Notes under the pieces: generated by a model
What the model saw: the letters and a program-made list of their open reading frames with translations, nothing else
Told to the model about the DNA's origin: nothing
The model's database searches: none
Shown here: positions 23,420-31,923 of the stretch, piece by piece
Layout of the letters: every line of letters starts with the position of its first letter
How positions within the stretch are numbered: position 1 is the first letter of the stretch
Origin: Streptomyces djakartensis
Lineage (GTDB): Bacteria > Actinomycetota > Actinomycetes > Streptomycetales > Streptomycetaceae
DNA length: 64,000 nucleotides
NCBI RefSeq assembly: GCF_014651075.1
Contig: NZ_BMWE01000016.1
Coordinates: 1-64,000, forward strand
Direction of reading: 5' to 3'
Translations under genes and position numbers: made by a program

Positions 23420-24894
23420 CCGGCACCGGCCGGCTCGCCCGCACCCTCGGCCCCCGCACCCGCCGCGTCGTCTACGGCGAGCCGGGGCCGGACGACGTCC
23501 GCCGCGAGCTGGGCCACACCTCCACCGTGGACCTGGCGCACGTGGTCATGCTGACCGAGTGCGGGCTCCTGCCCGCGGACGCCGCCGCCGCGCTGCTGCG
23601 GGAGATCACCCGGCTCCGCGCCGACGGCTTCTTGGAGCTGCACGGCAAGGAGGCACCGCGCGGCCTCTACTTGATGTACGAGGGCCACCTGGTGGCCGTG
23701 CTCGGCGCCAAGGCGGGCGGCAAGCTGCACACCGGCCGTTCCCGCAACGACATCAAGGCCACCATCACCGCCATGCGCCTGCGCGCGGAACTGCTGGACC
23801 TGACCGGCGAGATACTGCGCCTGCAGGCGGTGCTGCTGTCCCGGGCCCGCGCCCACCAGGACGCGGTGATGCCGGTCTACACCCACTACCAGCCCGCCAT
23901 GCCGGTCAGTTACGGCTACTACCTGGCAGGGATCGCCACCGCGCTGGACCGGGACATCATCGCGCTGCGCCACACCGTGGACGAACTGGACCGCTGCCCG
24001 CTGGGCGCCGGCGCCGTGTCCGGCACCGACCTGCCCATCGACACGGCCCGCACCGCCGCCTTGCTCGGCTTCGCCGAACCGCCGCTGCACGCCATGGACG
24101 CGGTCGCCTCCCGCGACACCCTGCTGCGTGCCCTGGCCGCGGCGGCCGGCGCGGGGCTCACCCTCAGCAGGCTCGCCACCGACCTCCAGCTCTGGAGCAC
24201 GCAGGAGTTCGACTTCGTCCGGTTCCCCGAGCGGCTGGTGGGCGGCAGCTCCGCCATGCCCCAGAAGCGCAACGCCTTCCTGCTGGAACACGTCAAGGCC
24301 AAGGCCGCGGCTGCCGTCGGCGCCTGGACGGCGTCCGCGTCGGCGATCAAGTCGACGCCGTTCACCAACTCCATCGAGGTCGGCACCGAGGCGGTGGCCG
24401 GGGCGTGGGCCGCGCTGGCCACCGTTCGCGACTCGGTGCTCCTCGCCCAGGTCCTCGTCTCCGGAGCACGTCCGCAGCCCGAACGGATGCGGCAGCGGGC
24501 CAGGGACGGATTCGTGACCGCGACGGTCATCGCCAACCGGCTCGTGGTGCAGGGGGTGCCGTTCCGCACCGCGCACCACGCCGTGGGCGCCGCCGTGCGC
24601 GAGGCGGTAGAGGCGGGCGAACGCGAACTGACGAAGATCACCCTGCCGGACGGCGCGTCCGCCGGCGTCAGCACCGAAGTGTCCTCGCTCGCGGAGGTGG
24701 TCGCGGCCCACACCCGCGGCGGCGGCCCCGGCACCTGCGGCACCACGGTGCGCACCCTGCGCGGAACTCTCTCCGGGCACGGAGCGTGGCTGGAGAGCCA
24801 CCGAACGCGGCTCGCCCGGGCGGAGGCCGCCCTCGACGCCGCCGTCGAAGAGGTCGCGACCGGAGGGCGTACGGGAACAGGAGACGCGGGATGA
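23416..24894 (+). CDS. Argininosuccinate lyase/fumarase superfamily enzyme, proposed fumarate-eliminating step to 2,3-diaminobutyrate
   Basis: Protein of 492 residues, overlapping the previous stop as ATGA. Family motifs are intact: TGRSRND, THYQPAMP (catalytic His region) and the signature GSSAMPQKRNAF with its flexible-loop Ser and Lys/Asn. The fold eliminates fumarate from N-succinyl compounds. A housekeeping argH would normally sit with arginine genes; here it is locked between a cysteine-synthase-like enzyme and an ATP-grasp ligase in an NRPS operon. I infer that it splits the aspartate adduct of threonine to release 2,3-diaminobutyrate and fumarate. It could instead make another beta-amino-substituted amino acid. 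Confidence 0.9.
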   Translation: MTGTGRLARTLGPRTRRVVYGEPGPDDVRRELGHTSTVDLAHVVMLTECGLLPADAAAALLREITRLRADGFLELHGKEAPRGLYLMYEGHLVAVLGAKAGGKLHTGRSRNDIKATITAMRLRAELLDLTGEILRLQAVLLSRARAHQDAVMPVYTHYQPAMPVSYGYYLAGIATALDRDIIALRHTVDELDRCPLGAGAVSGTDLPIDTARTAALLGFAEPPLHAMDAVASRDTLLRALAAAAGAGLTLSRLATDLQLWSTQEFDFVRFPERLVGGSSAMPQKRNAFLLEHVKAKAAAAVGAWTASASAIKSTPFTNSIEVGTEAVAGAWAALATVRDSVLLAQVLVSGARPQPERMRQRARDGFVTATVIANRLVVQGVPFRTAHHAVGAAVREAVEAGERELTKITLPDGASAGVSTEVSSLAEVVAAHTRGGGPGTCGTTVRTLRGTLSGHGAWLESHRTRLARAEAALDAAVEEVATGGRTGTGDAG

Positions 24895-26168
24895 GCGCGA
24901 CACAGCCGTGGCTGGCCTTCCTGGAGAGCAACACCACAGGCACCGGACGCGAGTTCTGCGTCATGGCCCGGGCGCGTGGTCTGCGGCCGGTGCTGCTCAC
25001 CCGTGACCCCGACCGTTATCCGTACGTGGCCGAGCTGGGCATCGACACGGTGGTCCTCGACACCGGCGACGAGGCAGCCGTGCTCGACGCCTGCTCCGCC
25101 CTCGCCGACGGCACCGGACCGGCCGGAGTCGCCTCCAGCTCCGAGTACTTCGTGGCGACCGCCGCCCGCGTCGCCGCCAGGCTCGGTCTGCCCGCGGCCG
25201 ACCCGGACGCCGTCGCACGGTGCCGCGCCAAGGACGCGCAGCGTGCCCTGCTGGCCGCGGCCGGCGTGCCGGTGCCCCCGTTCGTACCCGTCTCCTCTCC
25301 ACAGGAGGCGGTCCATGCCGCCGGTACGATCGGCCACCCGGTGGTGCTCAAACCGGTCAGCGGTTCCGGATCCGCGGGGGTACGGCTGTGCCGTAGCCGT
25401 GCCGAGACCGCGGAATGGGCCCGCACGCTGCTTCAGCGGACAACGGACGAGCGGGGCGCCCCGACACCGGGCCGGATCCTTGTCGAAAAGGCGGTGGACG
25501 GCCCCGAGTTCTCGGTGGAGACGTTCGACGACACCGTCGTCGCCGTCGTCGCCAAACACACGGGCGCGACGCCGTACTTCGTCGAGACGGGCCACGACGT
25601 GCCCGCGCCCGTGCCGTCCGGCGATGCCGCCGCCCTGGGCAGGACAGCACTGAGGGCACTGGCCGCGCTCGGCCTCGGCTGGGGGGCGGCCCACACCGAA
25701 CTGCGCTGGTCCGAGGCGGGACCGGTGGTCATCGAGGTCAATCCGAGACTGGCCGGCGGCATGATCCCGGTCGCGGTGGCCTCCGCGACCGGCACGGACC
25801 TCGTGGACGCCGTCGTCGCGCGCGCCGCGGGACAGGACCCGCCGTCCCCCGGCCGCGGGGCCGGACACGCAGCCGTCCGTTTCGTCATGGCGGCCGGCGA
25901 GGGACTCGTCGTCCGCGTCGAGGGGACGGCGGCCGCGAGCGCGGCCCCGGGCGTCGTGGTGGCCCAGGCCACGGCGGCCGTCGGGCGGCAGGTGCGGATC
26001 ACGCACTCGTTCCAGGACCGCCTGGGCTGCGTCGTCGCCACCGGCGCGGACACCGGGGAAGCGGGCCGACGGGCGGAGAGCGCCGCCCGATTGATCAGAT
26101 TCGAGCTGGTGGAACCGGCAGTGCCGGCAGCGCCGGCCGGACCGGAAGAAGGAGCCAGGGGCAGATGA
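24891..26168 (+). CDS. ATP-grasp ligase
   Basis: Protein of 425 residues, overlapping its neighbour as ATGA. The ATP-grasp core is visible: a lysine-bearing strand GHPVVLKPVSGSGSAGVRLC, the acid EKAVDGPEFSVE, and the Mg-binding EVNPRLAGG near residue 285. The family joins a carboxylate to an amine or other nucleophile through an acyl phosphate. It is adjacent to the PLP enzyme and lyase genes in a fully overlapped block, so it is likely to act on the same precursor, perhaps ligating or protecting an amino group, or making a dipeptide. Neither the acid nor the amine substrate can be told from sequence. Confidence 0.9.
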   Translation: MSATQPWLAFLESNTTGTGREFCVMARARGLRPVLLTRDPDRYPYVAELGIDTVVLDTGDEAAVLDACSALADGTGPAGVASSSEYFVATAARVAARLGLPAADPDAVARCRAKDAQRALLAAAGVPVPPFVPVSSPQEAVHAAGTIGHPVVLKPVSGSGSAGVRLCRSRAETAEWARTLLQRTTDERGAPTPGRILVEKAVDGPEFSVETFDDTVVAVVAKHTGATPYFVETGHDVPAPVPSGDAAALGRTALRALAALGLGWGAAHTELRWSEAGPVVIEVNPRLAGGMIPVAVASATGTDLVDAVVARAAGQDPPSPGRGAGHAAVRFVMAAGEGLVVRVEGTAAASAAPGVVVAQATAAVGRQVRITHSFQDRLGCVVATGADTGEAGRRAESAARLIRFELVEPAVPAAPAGPEEGARGR

Positions 26169-29100
26169 GCGAGCACCACATTCAGCACACGTTCACGACG
26201 ATCCCGCGGTGGACGCTGCCGGCGGTCGCCGAGCACGGTACGGGGGAGTGCCGGACACAGCTGTCCACCAGGGTGACGGACGAGCTACGCCGGATCGCCG
26301 CCGAGACGGCAGGGGGGCTGCCGGCGGTGCTCTTCGCCGCCCACGCCCGGGTCCTCGCCACCGTGACCGCCGAGCCGGACCTGCTCATCGGCCGGGCCGC
26401 GGGCCGGGGCACGGCGCCGCTGCGCATGACCGTCACCGACGGCACGTGGACCGAGATGACCGCCCGTGCCGCCGACGCGCTGAACGCCGACCATCACGCG
26501 GAGGCTCGGCCGGAGGTGGTCCTCGACCTGTCCGCGATCGAAGAGGCGGACGGAACGCCCCATGACGGAGGCGGGGAACTCGGCGAGGGCGTCGTCCTGC
26601 GCGTGGTCTTCCTTCCCGGCGGCGACGGACTCGGGCTGCGCGTCCTGCACGACCGGGCCGCGTTCAATGCGGAATACGCGCAGCGGCTCGCGGGATATCA
26701 CGTAACGGCTCTCGAACTGCTCGCGGCGGACCCGGGGCGAAACCACCACACGCAGAGCCTGCTGTCCCCGCAGGAGGTGGAGACCCAGCTGTACGGTCTG
26801 GCCGGGCCGCGCGAGGAACCCGGCGAGCGCACCTTCGTCGACCTCTTCGAGGAGAAGGCGCGCGAGGTGCCCGACGCCGTCGCGGCCGTACACCGCGACA
26901 CCCGCTGGAGTTACCGCGAGCTGGACGAACGCGCCAACCGGGTGGCCCGCGCGCTCCTGGACGCCGGAGCGCGGCGCGAGGACGTGGTGGCCGTCGTCAT
27001 GGACCGCACCCTCGACTGGATCGCCGCCGCCCTCGGAGTGTTCAAGGCCGGCTGTGTCTACCTCCCGGTACGCCCGGACTTCCCCGCCGACCGGGTGGCC
27101 GCCCAGTTCGCCCGCAGTGCCTGCGCGTTCGCGCTCATCGAAGAGGGCAGCGAGCAACTGGTACGGGACACCTTCGCCCAACTGGCCGACCCGCCGGGCA
27201 TCCTGTCGGTGCCCCGGATCCAGGCTTCGGGCGCCTCCGCCGCACCGCCCGGGGTTCCGCTCGAACCCGGCCAGGCCGCGTACATCTACTTCACGTCCGG
27301 ATCCACCGGAGCCCCCAAGGGGGCGCTGTGCGAGCACGCGGGCCTGCTCAACCACCTGCACATGAAGATCGACGACATGCAGATGACCGGCGGCGCGGCG
27401 GAGGTGGTGACACAGACCGCCTCGCAGTGCTTCGACATCTCCCTGTGGCAGTTCGCGGCTCCCCTCCTGGTCGGCGGCAGCGTACGCATCGTCGACACCG
27501 AAGTGCAGCTCGACGTCGCCGCGTTCGCCGACGAACTCGTCAAGGGGCAGGTCACCGTCGCGCAAATCGTGCCCTCGTACCTGGAAGTGCTGCTCACCCA
27601 CCTCGAGCAGCACCCCCGCGACCTCGGCGTGCTGCGCACCCTGTCGGTCACCGGCGAGGCGCTCAAGTACGAACTGGTGCAGCGGTGGTTCGCTGCGCAC
27701 CCGGACATCAAGCTGGTCAACGCCTACGGCGCCACCGAGGTGTCCGACGACACCATGCACGAGGTCCTCGACCGGGTGCCCGACCGCGACTTCGTGACCG
27801 TCGGGAGGTCTCTGCGCAACGTCAACACCTACGTGCTGGACGAGAACCTGGCTCTCGCCCCGCTGGGCTCGCCCGGGGAGATCGCCTTCTCCGGGGTGTG
27901 CGTGGGCCGCGGGTACATCAACGACGAGGAGCGCACCCGGCAGGCTTTCCTGCCCGACCCGTTCCGCCCGGACACCCGCATGTACCGCACCGGCGACTTC
28001 GGCCGCTGGCTGCCCGAGGGACGCATCGAGTTCCTGGGGCGCCGCGACGAGCAGGTCAAGATCCGTGGATTCCGCATCGAGATCGGCGAGATCGAGAACA
28101 AGCTGCTGACCATGGCGGGGGTGCGCGAGGCGGCGGTCGTCATCGACGGTGGATCCGGCGAACTGCGCAACCTCGTCGCGTTCTTCAGCGGTGACGACGA
28201 ACTGACGCCCGAGCGCCTGCGGGACTTCCTCGCCGGGCTGCTCCCCGACTACATGGTGCCCGCCTACATCCACCAACTGGAACGACTGCCGCTCACCGAG
28301 AACGGCAAGGTCGACAAGAAGGCGCTGGGCCGGCTGGCCGGCACCCTCGGCCACGCCGACGCACCCTACGCCGCGCCCAGCACCCCCGCGGAACGGCGGC
28401 TGGCGATGCTGTGGGCCGAGGTGCTGGGGGTACCGCTGGAGCGAATAGGCCGGGCCGACAACTTCTTCGAGCTGGGAGGGACCTCACTGGCCGCCGTACG
28501 GCTGCTGGTCCACCTGGACCGGGCACTGTCGCTGAAGGACCTGGTGGCCAACCCCGTGCTCAGTGATCTCGCCCAGGCCCTCGACGGGCAGGGCGGCGGC
28601 ACCCACAGCGGTCTGCTGCAGCCGCTGTCCCAGGTACGCGACCCGCACCACACCCTGGTGTGCTTCCCCTACGCGGGCGGCAACGCCGTCAACTTCCGCT
28701 CCCTGGCCGCGGAACTGTCGCGGGACGGCATCGCGGTGCTGGGCGTCGAACTGCCGGGCCACGACTTCGCCGGCGCGGACGAGCCGCTCGCCGACGTCGA
28801 CGACGTCGCCCGCCGGGTACGGGACGAGATCCTCCGGCAGGTCCGCACGCCGGTGCTGGTCTGGGGACACTGCGCCGGGGCCGCTGCCGCGCTGGAGACC
28901 GTCCGCTTGCTGGAGGCCGAACGGCGGCCCGTGGAACGGGTGTTCATCGGTGCGTTGCTGCTGGAGGACACCGGGGCGCTGCGCGCGGAGATGGCCGGGG
29001 TGACGGCCGCGGACAACCAGGCTCTGCTGTCCCGGTTGCGAGCCGAGAATGCGTACGTCGAACTGGACGACCTCAAGCCGGAGCGGGCCGACGTGGTCGG

Positions 29101-29401
29101 GCGGGCCTACCGTCACGACGTCCTGACCGCCAACAGCCACCTGATCGCGATCCGTGAGAACGCGCAGGCCCACCACGTCGACGCCCCGCTCGACATCGTC
29201 CTCGCCCTCGACGACCCCTCCACCGCGCGTTCGGCGCGGGGAGACGAGGAGTGGAAAGCCGTGTCCGACCGCGTCACCCTGCACGAACTCGACCAGGGCG
29301 GCCACTACTTCGTCAGCACCCGGTCGGCACAGACCGCCCTGCTGGTGCGGGCGGCCTGCGCGGCCCCGGAGCAGCGGGGCCGGGAGGAATCCATCAAGTG
29401 A
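26165..29401 (+). CDS. Stand-alone NRPS module: C-domain remnant-A-PCP-thioesterase with Cys nucleophile
   Basis: Protein of 1078 residues, ATG at 26165 behind AAGGAG and overlapping the ATP-grasp stop. Residues 1-215 resemble only the second half of a condensation domain and lack HHxxxDG. A complete A domain follows (about 230-720), then a PCP (about 740-805, LGGTSLAAV) and an alpha/beta hydrolase (about 820-1060). Pocket residues by eye are D-I-W-Q-S-T-A-D-D; the two Asp near the end suit an amino acid with an extra amine, and the pattern resembles codes I recall for diaminobutyrate. The hydrolase nucleophile motif is GHCAG rather than GHSxG, with LDD and GGHYF supplying Asp and His. Cys nucleophiles occur in aminoacyl-shuttling enzymes such as SyrC and CmaE, so this may load, present and transfer a modified amino acid. 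Confidence 0.93.
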   Translation: MSEHHIQHTFTTIPRWTLPAVAEHGTGECRTQLSTRVTDELRRIAAETAGGLPAVLFAAHARVLATVTAEPDLLIGRAAGRGTAPLRMTVTDGTWTEMTARAADALNADHHAEARPEVVLDLSAIEEADGTPHDGGGELGEGVVLRVVFLPGGDGLGLRVLHDRAAFNAEYAQRLAGYHVTALELLAADPGRNHHTQSLLSPQEVETQLYGLAGPREEPGERTFVDLFEEKAREVPDAVAAVHRDTRWSYRELDERANRVARALLDAGARREDVVAVVMDRTLDWIAAALGVFKAGCVYLPVRPDFPADRVAAQFARSACAFALIEEGSEQLVRDTFAQLADPPGILSVPRIQASGASAAPPGVPLEPGQAAYIYFTSGSTGAPKGALCEHAGLLNHLHMKIDDMQMTGGAAEVVTQTASQCFDISLWQFAAPLLVGGSVRIVDTEVQLDVAAFADELVKGQVTVAQIVPSYLEVLLTHLEQHPRDLGVLRTLSVTGEALKYELVQRWFAAHPDIKLVNAYGATEVSDDTMHEVLDRVPDRDFVTVGRSLRNVNTYVLDENLALAPLGSPGEIAFSGVCVGRGYINDEERTRQAFLPDPFRPDTRMYRTGDFGRWLPEGRIEFLGRRDEQVKIRGFRIEIGEIENKLLTMAGVREAAVVIDGGSGELRNLVAFFSGDDELTPERLRDFLAGLLPDYMVPAYIHQLERLPLTENGKVDKKALGRLAGTLGHADAPYAAPSTPAERRLAMLWAEVLGVPLERIGRADNFFELGGTSLAAVRLLVHLDRALSLKDLVANPVLSDLAQALDGQGGGTHSGLLQPLSQVRDPHHTLVCFPYAGGNAVNFRSLAAELSRDGIAVLGVELPGHDFAGADEPLADVDDVARRVRDEILRQVRTPVLVWGHCAGAAAALETVRLLEAERRPVERVFIGALLLEDTGALRAEMAGVTAADNQALLSRLRAENAYVELDDLKPERADVVGRAYRHDVLTANSHLIAIRENAQAHHVDAPLDIVLALDDPSTARSARGDEEWKAVSDRVTLHELDQGGHYFVSTRSAQTALLVRAACAAPEQRGREESIK

Positions 29402-30315
29402 CGACGAGCCAACCGGCACTGACGCCCGATGCGGACTACCGCCGCGTCGCCGCCACCGGGGTCAGCGCGGCCTTCGGCACCTTCGGAGAGCTGCTGCAGG
29501 GCGTGCTGCCCGAGGAGGACGGGGACTTCCTGGTCACGCTGCCGGTCGCCCGCTGGGCCATGGCAAGGTTCGAACTCGTGCCGGACTCGGCGGCGTTGCA
29601 GGTATGGCCGGCGCACAAGAGGAAGGCGTTGTGGCTCACTTCGATGATCATGGAGGATGCGCGGCGATCCGCAGGAGGTGTGCTGAAGATCGACAGCACC
29701 ATTCCCGAAGGCAAGGGGCTGGCCAGTTCCTCGGCCGACCTGGTGGCCACCGCTCGGGCGGTGGCCAATGCCTTGGACGAGCCGATGCCGCCCCGGCGCA
29801 TCGAGTCGTACCTTGCGAGGATCGAACCCACCGACGGCGTGCTCTACCCCGCGGTCGTGGCCTTCCACCACCGCAGCGTCCGGCTGCGGGCCCGGCTCGG
29901 CTCGCTGCCGTCGATGGCCGTTGTCAGCGTCGACGAGGGCGGCGCGGTGGACACGGTCGACTTCAACAGCATTCCCAAGCCGTTCACCGCGGCGGACAAG
30001 CGGGAGTACGCCCGGCTGCTGGAGCGGGTCACGCGCGCGGTGGCCCGGCAGGACCTGGCCGAGGTCGGCCGGGTGGCGACCGCGAGCGCGCGGATGAACC
30101 AGGTGCTGCGCCACAAGTGGTCGCTGGACCCACTGATCGACATCTGCCGGGAGGTGGGTGGCCTCGGAGTGGTGGTCGGGCACAGCGGCACCACGCTCGG
30201 AATCCTGCTGAACACGGCGGCTCCCCACTGCCCCGGCCAGTTGGCCGTCGCCGCCCAGGCATGTCAGGAGCTGGTCGGAAACGTGACGGTGTACCGCACG
30301 CTGAGCTTCCCCTGA
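29398..30315 (+). CDS. GHMP kinase, threonine-kinase-like (PduX family), proposed O-phosphothreonine supply
   Basis: Protein of 305 residues. The GTG at 29398 overlaps the NRPS stop as GTGA behind GGGAGGAAT. The N-terminal GTFGELLQG matches PduX-type L-threonine kinases, and PEGKGLASSSADLVATARA is the GHMP ATP-binding motif. VVVGHSGTTLGIL near the C-terminus fits GHMP motif 3. Threonine kinases make O-phospho-L-threonine, exactly the activated substrate a cysteine-synthase-like enzyme needs for beta-replacement. It is the last gene of the rightward operon and completes the kinase, PLP enzyme and lyase set. Confidence 0.9.
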   Translation: MTTSQPALTPDADYRRVAATGVSAAFGTFGELLQGVLPEEDGDFLVTLPVARWAMARFELVPDSAALQVWPAHKRKALWLTSMIMEDARRSAGGVLKIDSTIPEGKGLASSSADLVATARAVANALDEPMPPRRIESYLARIEPTDGVLYPAVVAFHHRSVRLRARLGSLPSMAVVSVDEGGAVDTVDFNSIPKPFTAADKREYARLLERVTRAVARQDLAEVGRVATASARMNQVLRHKWSLDPLIDICREVGGLGVVVGHSGTTLGILLNTAAPHCPGQLAVAAQACQELVGNVTVYRTLSFP

Positions 30316-30364
30316 GACCGCGCAGCTTTCCGAGGGCACCCGTCTGCCTGAGCACGGTCGGTGA

Positions 30365-30399
30365 ATCCGCCTCGCTGGATCTCGTCCAGCGGGGCGGAT
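30365..30399. terminator. Bidirectional hairpin terminator between convergent genes
   Basis: A 15-bp stem with one G-T pair and a 5-base loop lies in the 101-base gap between the kinase (+) and the SyrP-like hydroxylase (-). It is well placed to stop transcription from both sides. Confidence 0.75.
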
Positions 30400-30416
30400 C
30401 GCCGCGAAGGGCGGGA

Positions 30417-31358
30417 TCAGGGACGGAACGGCTCGCCCATGCCCACCAGGATCTCGCGCTCACCCCGGTAGGGCTCTCGGCTGTGCGCCATACGGACGTT
30501 GTCGACGACCATGAGGTCGCCGCGCCGCCACGGCTCGCGGATGGTGTGGGCCTCGTACACCTTGTTGATCAGGTCGACCGTGGCCCGGTCCAGGGGCGTT
30601 CCGTCGCCGTAGAACGTGTTGAACGGTAACCCCTCGGGGCCGAACTCGCCCACCAGGAAAGCGCGTACCTCGGGGGCCATGGTCCACTCGCTGAGAAACG
30701 CGATCTGGTTGAACCAGCACCGCTCACCGGTGACGGGGTGCGGGACCACGGCCGGGCGGGTCTGAACCGTGCGCAGCCCGCCGTCCGCCCCCCAGCTCGG
30801 TTCGATGCCGTGCTGGGCGCAGTAGCGCTCCACCTCGGCGCGGTCGTCGGTGCCGAACGCGTCCTGCCAGGAGGTGCCGACGTACGGGTTGTAGTGCCGG
30901 GTCAGTCTCCAGCCGTGGCGCTCGAAGCGCTCCACGAGGTCGTTCGGCAGGTCGCGCAGCACCGCGCGGCTGTCCGCGACCGCTGTGACCCCGGCGCTCG
31001 TCGGCGGTGTCAGACAGGCGAAGGCCATCGTCCGCGGCGCCTCGGAGGCGTAACTGAGCTCATGGTGCATGCACATCGGCTGGTCGGCCGGCCAGTGCGA
31101 GGACGAGTACACGCCGGGTCCGTACGTGTCCCGCGGGGCGAACCCCTCGCGTTCGGTCATGCCGTCGCCGACGACCGCCCGGATCGCGGCGACAGCCGTC
31201 TCCCGGGTGTCCAGGACCAGGCCGCGGACGAGGACGGCTCCGTGCTCGTCCGCCGCGGATCGTATCGCGTCGAGGTGTTCGCCTATCCAGTCGGCGGCGT
31301 GCGGCGGCGCCGACGAGGCGTCCAGGAGCGCAAGGGGGCCGGGGCGGTGGTCGGTCAT
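30417..31358 (-). CDS. TauD/SyrP-type Fe(II)/2-oxoglutarate-dependent hydroxylase
   Basis: Protein of 313 residues. The ATG at 31358 is preferred to an upstream in-frame ATG (31427) because the family N-terminus starts here. Iron ligands are seen as MHHELSY (His-x-Glu) and AHSREPYRGERE (distal His with the 2-oxoglutarate Arg). His-x-Glu followed by Leu-Ser-Tyr is typical of SyrP-like enzymes, which hydroxylate the beta carbon of an amino acid while it is tethered to a carrier protein. It faces the precursor operon and is probably part of the cluster. The PCP of the A-PCP-TE protein is a natural presentation site, though a residue on the main assembly line is equally possible. Confidence 0.9.
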   Translation of the reverse strand: MTDHRPGPLALLDASSAPPHAADWIGEHLDAIRSAADEHGAVLVRGLVLDTRETAVAAIRAVVGDGMTEREGFAPRDTYGPGVYSSSHWPADQPMCMHHELSYASEAPRTMAFACLTPPTSAGVTAVADSRAVLRDLPNDLVERFERHGWRLTRHYNPYVGTSWQDAFGTDDRAEVERYCAQHGIEPSWGADGGLRTVQTRPAVVPHPVTGERCWFNQIAFLSEWTMAPEVRAFLVGEFGPEGLPFNTFYGDGTPLDRATVDLINKVYEAHTIREPWRRGDLMVVDNVRMAHSREPYRGEREILVGMGEPFRP

Positions 31359-31629
31359 GAGTGCTGGCCTTTCCAGATCAGGGGTTCGGCCCGGCCGTCC
31401 GTGGGATCGGGAGGACACCAAGGGCACCGGACAGGGCTTTCACGGGCGTGCGATGGTGGGGGCTCGGAGAGACCGGCCACCCGGTGCCAGGCCACGACTC
31501 GGCCGGTCCTGGCGAATCACTCCGTGCCAGGAAGCTGGTGAGGAAGGGGCATGACTCCTGCCGACCGGAGCCGGTCCGGGTCGGCGCGTCCAAGAGCACC
31601 ACGCCCACGGAGATCAGGATAGCCAACCG

Positions 31630-31770
31630 GGCGACGGCGCGCAGGCCTTGGCGGAGCCGGTACCCCCAGGCGACGGTGGAGCGGTCCACGCCGAACCAGC
31701 AGGCCGGCACGGAGCGGGTGGCCCCGTGACGGACGTGGGCGAGGGTGGTCGGCAGCCGGTCGACGAACAC
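31630..31770 (-). pseudogene. IS5-like transposase fragment
   Basis: The minus-strand translation starting FVDRLPTTLAHVRHGATR and continuing ACWFGVDRSTVAWG resembles the N-terminal helix-turn-helix of IS5-family transposases common in Streptomyces. It then runs out into unrelated sequence. No catalytic DDE region, terminal repeat or intact frame is present. The rest of the gap (31359-31923) shows nothing else I can name. It lies directly beside the NRPS cluster edge and may mark past rearrangement. Confidence 0.55.
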
Positions 31771-31923
31771 CGGCCGGTGCCGCGCACCGGGCTCGCTGAC
31801 AGTCGGCGAGCGAGGCTGATGACGCTGGACCGCACGCCGGGTACCACGCGTCGCACCCTGGCCGACGCGAAAGCGAGGCGCCTGGCGGGCAAAGGCCCAG
31901 CTCAGGCGCCGTTTTTCGCGTTC

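Noticed and set aside
23416..24894. Housekeeping argininosuccinate lyase (argH)
   Set aside because: It overlaps a cysteine-synthase-like gene and an ATP-grasp gene in an NRPS operon, with no arginine genes nearby; a secondary-metabolism role fits better.
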